NCBI GenBank assembly: GCA_947494825.1
Contig: CANLWN010000001.1
Location: forward strand, 558,001 to 622,000
Source of the DNA: an uncultured Flavobacteriaceae bacterium
GTDB lineage: Bacteria; Bacteroidota; Bacteroidia; Flavobacteriales; Flavobacteriaceae
Reading direction: 5' to 3'
Length of the DNA: 64,000 bases
A program made the position numbers and the translations under genes. The notes under the pieces are model-generated. The model was not told where the DNA came from. It made no database searches and saw only the letters and a list, made by a program, of their open reading frames with translations. Of this stretch, positions 53,371-62,345 are shown one piece after another (position 1 is the first letter of the stretch; each line of letters opens with the position of its first letter).

Positions 53371-53467
53371 TTCATCATTCGTGGTTCCAAACAGCTCCTT
53401 CCCTTTGTTAAGGGAAGGTGGCACCGACCGAAGCAACGCGAGCGTCGGGGGCGGAAGGGTAGAAAAG
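53371..53467. repeat. ~97-bp dispersed repeat, copy 1
   Basis: Begins TTCATCATTCGTGGTTCC, contains CTCCTTCCCTTTGTTAAGGG and AAGGTGGC(A/C)CCGACCG, and ends GGCGGAAGGGTAG. The matching copy is at 59406-59501. Neither encodes a protein. Confidence 0.75.
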
Positions 53468-53663
53468 ACCTCCCCTTTCTCACGTCAGAGGCGTGATTCA
53501 TTCCCCTCCTTGCTCAAGGAGGGGAGCTTCAATACCGGCCCCCTTCCAACTCAAGTCATGCTATGTGAAACAGTATAAAAGCATGGGGCCCTTGGCTAAG
53601 GGAAGGTGCCGAAGCAACACGAAGCGCAGAATCTTGAACTTTGAACCGTGATCCATTCTTTTT

Positions 53664-53712
53664 TCTGACCTCTGACATCTGACTTCTGACTTCTGACCTC
53701 TGACATCTGACT
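53664..53712. repeat. TCTGACN heptamer tandem repeat
   Basis: Seven units TCTGACN (N = C, A, T, T, C, A, T) run without interruption for 49 bases, up to two bases before the stop codon of the molybdopterin subunit gene (minus strand, TAG at 53714-53716). Possible slippage substrate. Confidence 0.8.
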
Positions 53713-53713
53713 T

Positions 53714-55912
53714 CTAAGTCCCGAGCTCTACATTCTTTATCGGCAACTTTCGTATACGTTGGCCCGTAGCCGCAAAGATGGCATTGGCCAGCGCGGGTGC
53801 CGCTGGCGGCAAGGGAGGTTCGCCCAGGCCTCGAGGGGGCAGGTCGTTTTCGATAAATTCAATACGCATTTCGGGCATTTCGCCCATTCGCATCCATCGG
53901 TAATCGTGAAAATTGGATTGTACCGTGGCCCCGTCCTTCACCGTTATTTCCCCGTAGAGCGCCGCGCTGAGCCCATCCAAGATGGCTCCTTCCACCTGTG
54001 CCCGGGCACCGGAAGGATTAATTACCACACCACAATCGACTACGGCGTCCACCCCCAAGATCTTTACTTTCCCATTTTTATCAGTGGATACGGTTATCAC
54101 CTCGGCAATGAAGGATCCTGCACCCTTACGGGCTGCAAAGCCCCTACCCTGACCTTTTGGCAAGGATGAGTCCCAATTACTGAGCTGTCTCACCTTTTCC
54201 ACAACGGCGATTAATCGGCCCGCGTCAAAGGCATATTCGTCTACTACTGGAACCATTCTCGCTGGGCCAAGGAATTCCAGAAAATAGTCTATGGGATCCC
54301 TTTTGTTCAGAAAGGCCAACTCATCCAGGAAACTATGCACCGCAAATGCGGTAGCGGAATGGCCTACGGCCCGCCATTGTCCAAGAGGTACATCACTTAT
54401 TACATGTCCATATTCCAGCTGTAGGTTAGCGATGAACCCCGCTGGGAACTCATATTCGTCAATTTCTGTTCCGGCTGGTCTTCCGTCCCTCCCCAATGAT
54501 GTTTTTCGAGATGCGTTGGCCAAAATGTGCCGCCATCCGGATACCTTACCGTTCCCGTCCATGGACGCTGTCATTTTATGCACACTTGCCGGACGGTACC
54601 AGTCGTGTTTGATGTCTTCTTCCCTAGTCCAGGTAAGCTTCACGGGCCGCCCCATTTTTTTGGATAGGATGGCAGTATCCATGGCATAGTCCACATAGTA
54701 CCTTCTACCAAAGCCGCCCCCTATCCGCGGGAGGTGTATTTTGATCTGCTCGGGCTGTAGACCGAACAACTTGATCAGCCCCTGCTGTAGCGCCTCGGGG
54801 TTTTGGGTCGGGGCCCACACTTCACACAGGTCTTCCCTAAAGTCTACCGTACAGTTCATGGGCTCCATGGGCACATGCGCTAAAAAAGGCACTTCATAGA
54901 CCGCTTCATAATTGGAAGCCGCATTTCGTTGCGCTTGGGTAATATCACCATCCTTCCGCTCAACAGTGGTATGGTCCAATTGGGCGCGAAAGCGTTCCAT
55001 TAGGCCGTCCGAACTTTCCCTTTGGGCACCATCATTGTCCCAGACCACCTTGAGTTTCTCCGCGCCTTTAAAGGCCGCCCAGGTGGTATTGGCCACCACC
55101 GCAATACCGTTTACAAAATTGGGACTGTTGGGCCCGATGAGCCTTCCGCCATAGGCTTTGTTATTCAATTCTACGATATCGATTACCCCGTTTACCGCTC
55201 TAGTCGCTGTATCGTCCCAAGTGCCAGTACCACCATTATGTACGGGGTTTTTAAGGACGGTGGCATAGACCATTTCGGGTAGTTTTATATCTATACTATA
55301 GCGCATTCCCCCGTTTACCAGGGTATCCAAATCTACCTGGGGAACATGTTTCCCCACAATTTCAAAAGCATCAAGGGGTTTAAATTCCACCTCTTCCGGC
55401 AAGGGTATCTGCGTTGCTTCGGTCAGAAGTGCTTCAAAAGGCAATGCATCCCCTGATTTCAGATGCCGTACCTCGCCATTGGCCGTGGAAAGTTCCGATA
55501 CCGCTTTGTTCATCTTTTTTGATGCGGCCTGGATGAGCACCTGCCGCACCTTGGCACCTGCAGTTCGCATCAGGTCCCAATTGAGGATGATGGCATAACT
55601 GCCACCCGCCCATTGTTCCTCGTAGATTTCATCATAATCGGCCTGCACTACCTTCACTTTGTTCCAGGCCGCCCCAAGTTCTTCCGCCAAAATCATGGGA
55701 AGCGACGTTTTGACGCCTTGACCGATTTCGGGATTTTTTGCAATAAGGGTTACCCACCCATCGGTATCGATCTTTATCAAGGGCGAGAAGGTATGCACCA
55801 TGGCCGGTGGTTTATCCGATTCACAGGATTGTAGGTATACCCCAACAAGCAGAGCTCCGCTGGCTGCGGTGGTAAGTTTTATAAACGTTCTTCTGTCTAC
55901 TGTACTTTTCAT
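53714..55912 (-). CDS. molybdenum hydroxylase large subunit, isoquinoline oxidoreductase beta-like
   Basis: A 732-residue Tat-exported protein (MKSTVDRRTFIKLTTAASG with a twin-Arg motif, then lipobox-like LQSC) of the xanthine dehydrogenase/IorB family. Visible are NPVHNGGTGTW, the molybdopterin-contact GGFGRRYYVDYAM, and near the C-terminus RGLGEPPLPPAAPAL with the likely catalytic Glu. It hydroxylates an N-heterocycle or aldehyde in the periplasm. It overlaps the FG-GAP gene by 4 bp (ATGA) and is last in the three-gene operon led by the 2Fe-2S subunit. Confidence 0.9.
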   Translation of the reverse strand: MKSTVDRRTFIKLTTAASGALLVGVYLQSCESDKPPAMVHTFSPLIKIDTDGWVTLIAKNPEIGQGVKTSLPMILAEELGAAWNKVKVVQADYDEIYEEQWAGGSYAIILNWDLMRTAGAKVRQVLIQAASKKMNKAVSELSTANGEVRHLKSGDALPFEALLTEATQIPLPEEVEFKPLDAFEIVGKHVPQVDLDTLVNGGMRYSIDIKLPEMVYATVLKNPVHNGGTGTWDDTATRAVNGVIDIVELNNKAYGGRLIGPNSPNFVNGIAVVANTTWAAFKGAEKLKVVWDNDGAQRESSDGLMERFRAQLDHTTVERKDGDITQAQRNAASNYEAVYEVPFLAHVPMEPMNCTVDFREDLCEVWAPTQNPEALQQGLIKLFGLQPEQIKIHLPRIGGGFGRRYYVDYAMDTAILSKKMGRPVKLTWTREEDIKHDWYRPASVHKMTASMDGNGKVSGWRHILANASRKTSLGRDGRPAGTEIDEYEFPAGFIANLQLEYGHVISDVPLGQWRAVGHSATAFAVHSFLDELAFLNKRDPIDYFLEFLGPARMVPVVDEYAFDAGRLIAVVEKVRQLSNWDSSLPKGQGRGFAARKGAGSFIAEVITVSTDKNGKVKILGVDAVVDCGVVINPSGARAQVEGAILDGLSAALYGEITVKDGATVQSNFHDYRWMRMGEMPEMRIEFIENDLPPRGLGEPPLPPAAPALANAIFAATGQRIRKLPIKNVELGT

Positions 55913-57405
55913 ATCCCAATGCGTTTAAATTCTTTTCCTTCAATAGCCTCATACACCGTGTTTGGCACTACCTCCGTGGTCGATTGTTTTTGGCCTGAAG
56001 GCCATTCGATCTCTAGGGTCTTGATTTTGGCCGAAGGACCTATGCCAAAATGAATCTCGGGGGCATTTTCGCTGCCATAACCTGTTTCCCTGGCAAAATA
56101 TCGTGTCTGCACCCTGCCATCATCCAGGGTAAGCTTTATCCAACTGCCTATGCCATAGCTGTTTGACACCTTTCCCCGTAAGTGAAGTTTGATCCATTGG
56201 TTGCCTTGGTTCAGGTTCATATAGCAATCATTGGGCTCGGCCTCCCCACCCCAATTGCAGACAAACAAATCCAACGATCCGTCATTGTCAAAATCCCCTG
56301 AGGCGGTACCTGCGGATATATGGCCGTCAATGGCGGGAAGGGTATTATAAATCCGTTTGAACGCATAGTCGGCCGTTCCCAAAAAGAAAAAGTTCTGAAT
56401 CTCCGGATAGCTCTCGGTTCCGTTGGCAACGTAAAGATCCAACCAACCATCATTGTTAAAGTCGCCCCAAGTCTGTCCCTTGGAGGGTCTATGGATTTCA
56501 TAGGCGATTCCACTGCTTGTCAACTTCTCGAAGGTGCCGGTGCCTAAGTTTTCATAAAAAGCATTCTCGTCGGCGACCGACACATTGGTCACGTAAATAT
56601 CCAAATCGCGGTCGTAATCATAATCCACAAAGGAAACACCGTAGGAAGCATTCGTCTCTTCCACAAGAACCCCCGTCCGCCGTTCTACAAAGGTTCCATC
56701 CACGGAATTCATATACAGGTAGTTCCGATGTTTTCCCTGTACTTGCCCATTTTTATTGATTACAAAATTCGCCACATAAAGATCCGGCTTCCCATCCCCA
56801 TTGAGATCGCCCCAGGCACAAGATCGACCATCGCCTTCATTCCCCTTCCAGGGGCCGTTGCCTGCCTTGGTAAAAATCCCCTTGCCCTTGTTTATATAAA
56901 GTTGGTCGTCCGCGCCATCCCTGTTGACCACAAAGACGTCCATATCGCCATCCAAATCATAATCGCACCAGCAGGCGCCGGGCGAATTGGTCAGGTCCGT
57001 AGCCAAATCTCCAGCCTTCACTTGGGAAAATTTTCCAGCGCCATCGTTCAAATACAACAGATTGGGCGTTCCGAATTGGGTGGTAAAAAAGAGATCAAGG
57101 TCATGGTCGTTGTCCACATCTACTGTATGCACGGATTCGCTCCAAGCATGCACATTACCATCAGCGATCGCCAATTTTCGAAACCCGTCGTCGTAATTGA
57201 AATAGATTGTATTTCCCAAGAGTTTTAGGGAATCTACCTGGTTGGCCACAACAATATCCTGGCGTCCATTGCCATCAAGATCGGCCACGGAAACCCCTCT
57301 GGAACCCTGAAGGTCTGTAAAAGATAGGGCTCGATTAAATTGTGGATCCTGCCCGTGGGATTTCAGAGCGGTACAGACCAATGCAAGAAGTAACAACATG
57401 CGCAT
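55909..57405 (-). CDS. exported FG-GAP/ASPIC-UnbV (CRTAC1-like) protein
   Basis: From [10 protein letters not shown] the protein has 498 residues with a signal peptide ending near HGQDPQ. The body holds about six FG-GAP/VCBS units (DLDGNGRQDIVVANQ, DYDLDGDMDVFVVNRDGAD, DFDNDGSLDLFVCNWGG) and the C-terminal part is an ASPIC/UnbV domain (EIHFGIGPSAKIKTLEIEWPSGQ). The start at 57405 was chosen because it overlaps the stop of the 2Fe-2S gene by one base and is followed at once by the signal peptide. Its placement between the two catalytic subunit genes is unusual; it may act as a periplasmic partner or chaperone of the enzyme. Confidence 0.88.
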   Translation of the reverse strand: MRMLLLLALVCTALKSHGQDPQFNRALSFTDLQGSRGVSVADLDGNGRQDIVVANQVDSLKLLGNTIYFNYDDGFRKLAIADGNVHAWSESVHTVDVDNDHDLDLFFTTQFGTPNLLYLNDGAGKFSQVKAGDLATDLTNSPGACWCDYDLDGDMDVFVVNRDGADDQLYINKGKGIFTKAGNGPWKGNEGDGRSCAWGDLNGDGKPDLYVANFVINKNGQVQGKHRNYLYMNSVDGTFVERRTGVLVEETNASYGVSFVDYDYDRDLDIYVTNVSVADENAFYENLGTGTFEKLTSSGIAYEIHRPSKGQTWGDFNNDGWLDLYVANGTESYPEIQNFFFLGTADYAFKRIYNTLPAIDGHISAGTASGDFDNDGSLDLFVCNWGGEAEPNDCYMNLNQGNQWIKLHLRGKVSNSYGIGSWIKLTLDDGRVQTRYFARETGYGSENAPEIHFGIGPSAKIKTLEIEWPSGQKQSTTEVVPNTVYEAIEGKEFKRIGI

Positions 57406-57869
57406 TATTTCTCTAATTTGCCTGCTGCCAAGTGAATTGCCTTGCGTATACGTGAATAGGTCCCACAACGGCAAATATGCCCTTCCATGGCAGCGTTGAT
57501 ATCATTATCTGTGAGGTTTTCGTTTTTGGAGAGCAAGGCCGCAGCTTCCATGATCTGACCAGATTGGCAATAGCCACATTGCGGTACGTCAAGTTCCACC
57601 CAAGCGCGTTGCACAGGGTGGTCCTCCTTAGGTGAGAGTCCTTCAATAGTGAGGATATCACCCTCCAGGGCCGAACTGATGGCCAAGGTACAGGACCGTA
57701 CGGGATTTCCCTTATACTGCACCGTACAAGCGCCGCAGAGGCCCTTTCCGCAACCAAATTTTGTCCCTGTCAGGTCAAGGAGGTCGCGTAAAACCCACAG
57801 CAAAGGGGTATCCGGGTCCGTAGAAACGGTTTTCTTGACATTATTGATCCTTAAGGTGTAGGACGGCAT
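57405..57869 (-). CDS. 2Fe-2S subunit of the molybdenum hydroxylase, IorA-like
   Basis: This 154-residue protein (ATG 57869; an in-frame ATG at 57881 adds four residues) has two [2Fe-2S] sites: [12 protein letters not shown] (plant-type, about residues 43-55) and C-terminal [10 protein letters not shown] with CRCGTYSRI. It matches the small subunit of IorAB-type molybdenum hydroxylases and feeds electrons from the Mo centre. The stop codon overlaps the start of the FG-GAP gene by one base (TAATG). It lacks a signal peptide of its own, as in two-subunit exports where the partner carries the Tat signal. Confidence 0.92.
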   Translation of the reverse strand: MPSYTLRINNVKKTVSTDPDTPLLWVLRDLLDLTGTKFGCGKGLCGACTVQYKGNPVRSCTLAISSALEGDILTIEGLSPKEDHPVQRAWVELDVPQCGYCQSGQIMEAAALLSKNENLTDNDINAAMEGHICRCGTYSRIRKAIHLAAGKLEK

Positions 57870-58020
57870 AGCTGTGTTCAAATTTTAATGTGGTTCGGCA
57901 AGGTTCAGGCACATTTTTCAGGATATGTACAACCTTGGAATCCACTATCAAACTTAGCCAATAAGGCAAGTGGAAAACAGCTGTTGCAGTAAACGGTCGG
58001 GATTTTGATAGCGAACGGCG

Positions 58021-58776
58021 CTAATAGGTCCTATCCTTAAAAAATTGGGTGATTTCCTTAACATAACTTCTACTGACCCGCCGCCTTGTGCCATCCTTCA
58101 TAATTACCTCCAAGCCCTGGTCATTACCCTTGGCGAGTTCGGATACCTGGTTTACATTTATGATCGTAGATCTATGGATTTTCCTAAAGGCGTTCGTGGG
58201 AAGCAGATCATGGAAATATTTTAAGGGTTTTCGCATTACAAAAACGCCCTCACTGGTAAATAACCTGGTATAGTAGTTTTCGGCCGCCAACAAGTGGATT
58301 TGTGCAGGACTGCAAAAATATTTGTTGTTCCCCCTTGTAAGTTCAAATAGTACCGGTGGAGCCGTTTCCTCAAGTTCAAGCTTCCATAGTTTATCTATAA
58401 CGAACCACATAAGACCAATGTCTATCAGGGTCCAGAAAATAAAGAAGTAGCGGTATACCCCAAACCTGGAGCCGGGCAGGTTCAGATACGGGCTAATCGT
58501 AGAGCTCAGAAAAAAAAACCATCCATAATGCAAAACTACCCAGACCACGGCCGAACCCAATACGATGACTATTCCAAATTGAAGCTTTCGGGTCTTCGCA
58601 ATGATACGTTCCATTAACTTAAAGCCGAGAATCCATGGGGCCCAGATCCCAATCTGCCACGCTAGTACGTGGAAGAGCGCTACCTGATCTCGAGTCTGGT
58701 ATTCCCTCCAATAGATGAGTAGAGCCAATAGCATGGCCATGGACAGGGTTAGGGCGATAAAATTTCTGGTCTTCAT
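58021..58776 (-). CDS. LytTR-type transcriptional regulator with membrane N-domain
   Basis: The 251-residue protein has four TM helices (about 8-28, 40-58, 70-95, 112-135) and a C-terminal LytTR DNA-binding domain (about 150-250) with ENYYTRLFTSEGVFVMRKPL, FRKIHRSTIINVNQV and MKDGTRRRVSRSYV. LytTR domains bind direct repeats upstream of target genes. It is on the same strand as, and 139 bp upstream of, the 2Fe-2S/ASPIC/Mo operon, which is a likely target; no clear direct repeat was identified in that gap. Sensor stimulus unknown. Confidence 0.88.
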   Translation of the reverse strand: MKTRNFIALTLSMAMLLALLIYWREYQTRDQVALFHVLAWQIGIWAPWILGFKLMERIIAKTRKLQFGIVIVLGSAVVWVVLHYGWFFFLSSTISPYLNLPGSRFGVYRYFFIFWTLIDIGLMWFVIDKLWKLELEETAPPVLFELTRGNNKYFCSPAQIHLLAAENYYTRLFTSEGVFVMRKPLKYFHDLLPTNAFRKIHRSTIINVNQVSELAKGNDQGLEVIMKDGTRRRVSRSYVKEITQFFKDRTY

Positions 58777-59234
58777 CCTGTAAGGGTAGCAAAAATGTGT
58801 TGGTCCTCTTTGTATTTTCCCGTAAAGTTAATCAAAGTGATGCATTCGTTTATTTACAATATGGGTTGATGGAGGTATCAGCAGTGAACAATTAACAATG
58901 ACCAATTAACAATGAGGGATTAGGGAAGAGCGAAGCGGGGTTATTGGTAAACAGTTGGCAGTTAGCAGTGGACAGTTGACAATAATCAATGAACAATAAC
59001 CGAGAAACATGAAACAGTAAGCAGTGGGCAGTGGTCAATGAACAATAATCAATTATCAATTAGCAGTAAACGAGAAACGTGAAACAGTTGACAGTGTGAA
59101 TTATGAGTTATGAATGATGAATTGCATTATGCACAATGGATGGTAGCACTCGGTGTTTAATGCCAAGTGTTAGACCATGGGTTATGTTCTCTTCGCTATT
59201 GCCCGTTCCCTCTTCCCGTGTAGACTGATACTAA

Positions 59235-59342
59235 AGATTCCTCGCAGGCTCGGAATGACAAATCAATGCGTATTGTGATTCAGAACGCCCACCTTCCGAA
59301 GTCTCCTACGGAGGGCAGGGAGCATCGCGAGGCGAAGAATCT
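59235..59342. repeat. palindromic interspersed element, copy 4 (with insert)
   Basis: AGATTCCTCGCAGGCTCGGAA begins it shortened here to AGATTCCTCGCAGG, and it ends CGAAGAATCT. Compared with copy 3 a ~30-bp piece (CCCACCTTCCGAAGTC and following) interrupts the right arm. Confidence 0.65.
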
Positions 59343-59405
59343 CAAACTTCAGGCAGCGGGCAGGTGATAGTTGTAAGTGTTAAATACTAAGTTCCGTATT
59401 CGGAA

Positions 59406-59501
59406 TTCATCATTCGTGGTTCCCAGTAGCTCCTTCCCTTTGTTAAGGGAAGGTGGCCCCGACCGAGCATAGCGAGCGTTGGGGTCGGAAGGGTAGCAAA
59501 A
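59406..59501. repeat. ~97-bp dispersed repeat, copy 2
   Basis: Second copy of the repeat at 53371-53467, with the same start (TTCATCATTCGTGGTTCC) and end (GTCGGAAGGGTAG). Confidence 0.75.
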
Positions 59502-59760
59502 GAGCATTATGCCCCAGTGAGAAAGGGTTTTTATCCCCATACTTATGCCGAGATGTCTCCACTCCCCCCTGGAAAAGGACCGAGGTGAGGGCCTTTTGAA
59601 CTGTATACTCCCAATTCTACATCCGTAATTCTTCATTCAAATCGTCCCTTTGGATGTATCCGTACAAATTGATTCCGGAACAGCGTAGCGGCCTGGTAAA
59701 ATTTCTGCTTTTTTGTACTTGATAACCAAGATGTCTTGCTATACCAAGTAATCTGACCCG

Positions 59761-61563
59761 ATGAAAAAACCACTCTTTCCCATGCTTATGGTCATCTTGC
59801 TGGCCTGCAACGGTCCCTACCGGGCAGGAGAGGTATTGCGTTTAACCGACATGGAGGGCGAAGAGGAACAGCTGGCCTTTTCCCCCAACGGAGATCGTAT
59901 TGCCTTTAGCTTTTGCCAAAAAGGCAACTGTGATATTTACTTGAAGTCCATCGAGGAGGACGAGCCCCCCCTGCAAATTACAAAATCGGAAGGTCGGGAA
60001 AGCCGACCGACCTGGTCCCCAAATGGCAAAATGCTGGCTTATACCGTTACCGCTAAGTCCAGGACCTATATCACCATTCATGAGCTTGCTTCAAAGCAAA
60101 GGACCTTGGTGCAGTTGGAAGGGGCGGCTCTGTACAAGCCCGGATGGTCGCCCGACGGGAAGCGTATTGTCCTGAATGGAAATGACGGCAGTTCCGAAGA
60201 TATCTACCTCTATGAACTGAAAACCGCCAAATTTACAAGACTCACGCACGAACCGGGCCGAGAGGTGCATTTTGGTTTTTCTCCTGATGGACGCTACGTG
60301 GGCTATAATAAGCGGGGTGGGCCAATAGAGGATCTGTTTGCGATTTCCGTAGACGGGAAGGAGCTGATCAATATAACACAGCATGCCGGTCACGAATGGT
60401 ACCCCCATTGGTCGCCCAAGGGCGATGGGGTCCTTTTCTATTCCACTTGGGGCACGGAAATGACGGAGGTATGGGTGGCCAACTTCCCAGGCACGGGTCT
60501 AAAAAGGGTATCGGACCACATCGTAGAAGATTACGGACCCGTCTTTTCCCCAGATGGGGAGGAAGTGGTCTTTATTTCCAAGCGCGATGGCCTCAACGAC
60601 CTTTATGTGTACCATTTTGGGTCGGACAGCCTAAGACACCTACATATCGGTGAAAAATTAAAGGAGGGTTGGCCCTTATGGTCGCCGGACCGTACCAAAT
60701 TGGCTTATTCCGCCAATCTGGAAGAACCCCATCTGTACCAGATAACCATCGCTTCGGGCAATATTAGAAGATTGACCGACTCGGCCCAGGCCGAGGAATT
60801 CCCAGCGATAGATCCGGAAGGGAATTATATAGCTTACGTGACCAAGGGTGCGGGAAGCGAATCCAATATTATGCTCTTACATCTGGGTACGGGGGAAACC
60901 AGCCCCTTTTTGGCCGGTTACCAAGGACAGACCCGTCCCCAGTTTTCCCATACCACAAAGCGATTGGGCCTAGTTCAGAGTCCGGGCGGATCCATAGTGA
61001 CCAATAACATTATCACCGCTTCCCTGGACGGGACCGATTCTTTGCAAGTAACCGATTTTGGAGGGGTACGCCATTTTATTTGGACTGCGTACGACAAAGA
61101 AATCATTTACGCCTATGATAGTGTGGCCAATTATGCCTATGACATCTGGAAGCTCAATTTGCCCACTGGTGAGCGGCAACCGCTTTTTGAATCCCCGGCC
61201 GATGGGATACCTACCGATGTATCGGTCAATGGAGCGCACTTTCTGTTCCACAGCAATCTGGGCGGACAAAACAAGATCTATAGGATGCCTGTTGCCGGGG
61301 GCAGTCAGGAGCCTATTGCGCACGAGCTGGTTAACGGATGGGACGCCAATTACTCCCCGGATGGTGAACAGATCGTTTTTTTATCGGACAACAATGCGGA
61401 GAAAACCACGGATATCTATATCATGCACAGGGATGGTGGGCCCGCGCAACGGTTGACCAATGACCGTTATCGGGAGACCTCGCCCAAATGGACGGTAGAT
61501 GGCAAGAGCATTATCTTCAGTGTGCAAAAAGGTAGCAAGGATATTTGGGTGTATACCTTCTAA
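59761..61563 (+). CDS. TolB/PD40-type propeller lipoprotein
   Basis: The 600-residue protein starts with a lipoprotein signal (VILLACNGP) and then contains repeated WD40-like PD40 segments: PTWSPNGKMLAY, PGWSPDGKRIVL, FGFSPDGRYVGY, PHWSPKGDGVLF, PVFSPDGEEVVF, PLWSPDRTKLAY, FPAIDPEGNYIAY, ANYSPDGEQIVF and PKWTVDGKSIIF. About ten units suggest a two-propeller or six- to eight-bladed structure in the periplasm or at the surface. TolB itself acts with Pal; here there is no tol-pal neighbour and no TolB N-domain, so the role is probably different (binding or sensing). Confidence 0.87.
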   Translation: MKKPLFPMLMVILLACNGPYRAGEVLRLTDMEGEEEQLAFSPNGDRIAFSFCQKGNCDIYLKSIEEDEPPLQITKSEGRESRPTWSPNGKMLAYTVTAKSRTYITIHELASKQRTLVQLEGAALYKPGWSPDGKRIVLNGNDGSSEDIYLYELKTAKFTRLTHEPGREVHFGFSPDGRYVGYNKRGGPIEDLFAISVDGKELINITQHAGHEWYPHWSPKGDGVLFYSTWGTEMTEVWVANFPGTGLKRVSDHIVEDYGPVFSPDGEEVVFISKRDGLNDLYVYHFGSDSLRHLHIGEKLKEGWPLWSPDRTKLAYSANLEEPHLYQITIASGNIRRLTDSAQAEEFPAIDPEGNYIAYVTKGAGSESNIMLLHLGTGETSPFLAGYQGQTRPQFSHTTKRLGLVQSPGGSIVTNNIITASLDGTDSLQVTDFGGVRHFIWTAYDKEIIYAYDSVANYAYDIWKLNLPTGERQPLFESPADGIPTDVSVNGAHFLFHSNLGGQNKIYRMPVAGGSQEPIAHELVNGWDANYSPDGEQIVFLSDNNAEKTTDIYIMHRDGGPAQRLTNDRYRETSPKWTVDGKSIIFSVQKGSKDIWVYTF

Positions 61564-61952
61564 TGTCATGGTGGTTATTGTCCTTCACGTATGCTGAACA
61601 GCAAGGTGTATGTTACACGTCCTACCTACACTAAAAAACACCTTAAGGAGTGAACAAGCATGCACCAAGTTTTAGGAACTTGACCAAAAACTAAAATTGC
61701 ACCAATTCCGGTATTTCCTGTAGGTAAGTTCGCTAAGTTCAACTGAAAAAAGGAACTTCCCATTTTTAATCCAAGATAGGCAGTGCTAGATAGTACTACC
61801 ATATTATTTCATTTTTCCCGCCTATCACCGAATATTCCCGAGTATTACGTTGGTTTTTCGTTTTAAGTCTTTAATCACGAGTTTCGTTTTTGAGAGCACA
61901 TAATGGCACTAACTCAATCTTGGATATTAATCATTACAAACTAAAAACAAAA
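61564..61952. other. intergenic region, AT-rich
   Basis: About 389 bases separate the propeller lipoprotein gene from the AT-rich lipoprotein pair. Only short near-palindromes are visible, and no gene is supported. Confidence 0.4.
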
Positions 61953-62345
61953 ATGAAACAAATGACTCAAATTCTGTTTGTGATAATGGCAGTTGGATTG
62001 ACAAATTGTGGACCAAAAATTTCATCTAATCTTATTAACCCTCAACTAAAATTGTCCGTTGAAGAAAAAGTTGCTCTTCTAGATGTCCACCATGAATTGC
62101 CAAATAATATTATCAAGGTTGGAGACCTAAGGTTTCAAGATTCGGGCTTTTCAACAGATTGCAGTTTTAATAGTCTAATGACTAGAGTAAGAAATGAGGC
62201 AAGAAAAAACGGAGCAAATATTGCAAAGGTCATTGATAAAAAAACACCGGATTTATGGAGCAGTTGTTATCGGTTAAAAATAGAGCTATACAAATACGTT
62301 GGAGATGTTTCAACTTTATCACAATATAAATTAACCCTAGATTAA
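61953..62345 (+). CDS. DUF4156-like small lipoprotein
   Basis: From the ATG at 61953 this 130-residue protein has a lipoprotein signal (MAVGLTNCGPK) and a small domain with NNIIKVGDLRFQDSGFSTDCSFNSLM and RNEARKNGANIAKVID. The GDxxFxDxGxSxxC start is like DUF4156 lipoproteins. An upstream in-frame ATG at 61890 would add 21 residues before the signal and is unlikely. It abuts the PEGA gene with no gap (TAA then ATG). Its base composition is clearly more AT-rich than neighbours. Confidence 0.72.
   Translation: MKQMTQILFVIMAVGLTNCGPKISSNLINPQLKLSVEEKVALLDVHHELPNNIIKVGDLRFQDSGFSTDCSFNSLMTRVRNEARKNGANIAKVIDKKTPDLWSSCYRLKIELYKYVGDVSTLSQYKLTLD

Larger units (their letters stand above)
53076..53713. 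other. repeat-rich intergenic region
   Basis: No gene is supported in these 638 bases. They contain low-complexity words (GAACAATAAACAATGAACAA), one copy of a ~97-bp dispersed repeat (53371-53467) and a heptamer tandem repeat next to the following gene's stop codon (53664-53712). Confidence 0.6.
58777..59760. other. large repeat-rich intergenic region
   Basis: These 984 bases encode no supported gene. They hold low-complexity repeat words (GAACAATAAC, GAAACAGTAAGCAGTGGGCA), palindromic interspersed element copy 4 (59235-59342, with an internal insert) and copy 2 of the ~97-bp dispersed repeat (59406-59501). Confidence 0.6.

Noticed and set aside
53100-59420. Low-complexity intergenic text (AACAATGAACAAT, GCAGTGGGCAGT and similar) as a specific element
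   Set aside because: Short words recur in irregular order without a fixed unit or boundary; only the defined repeats within these gaps are reported.
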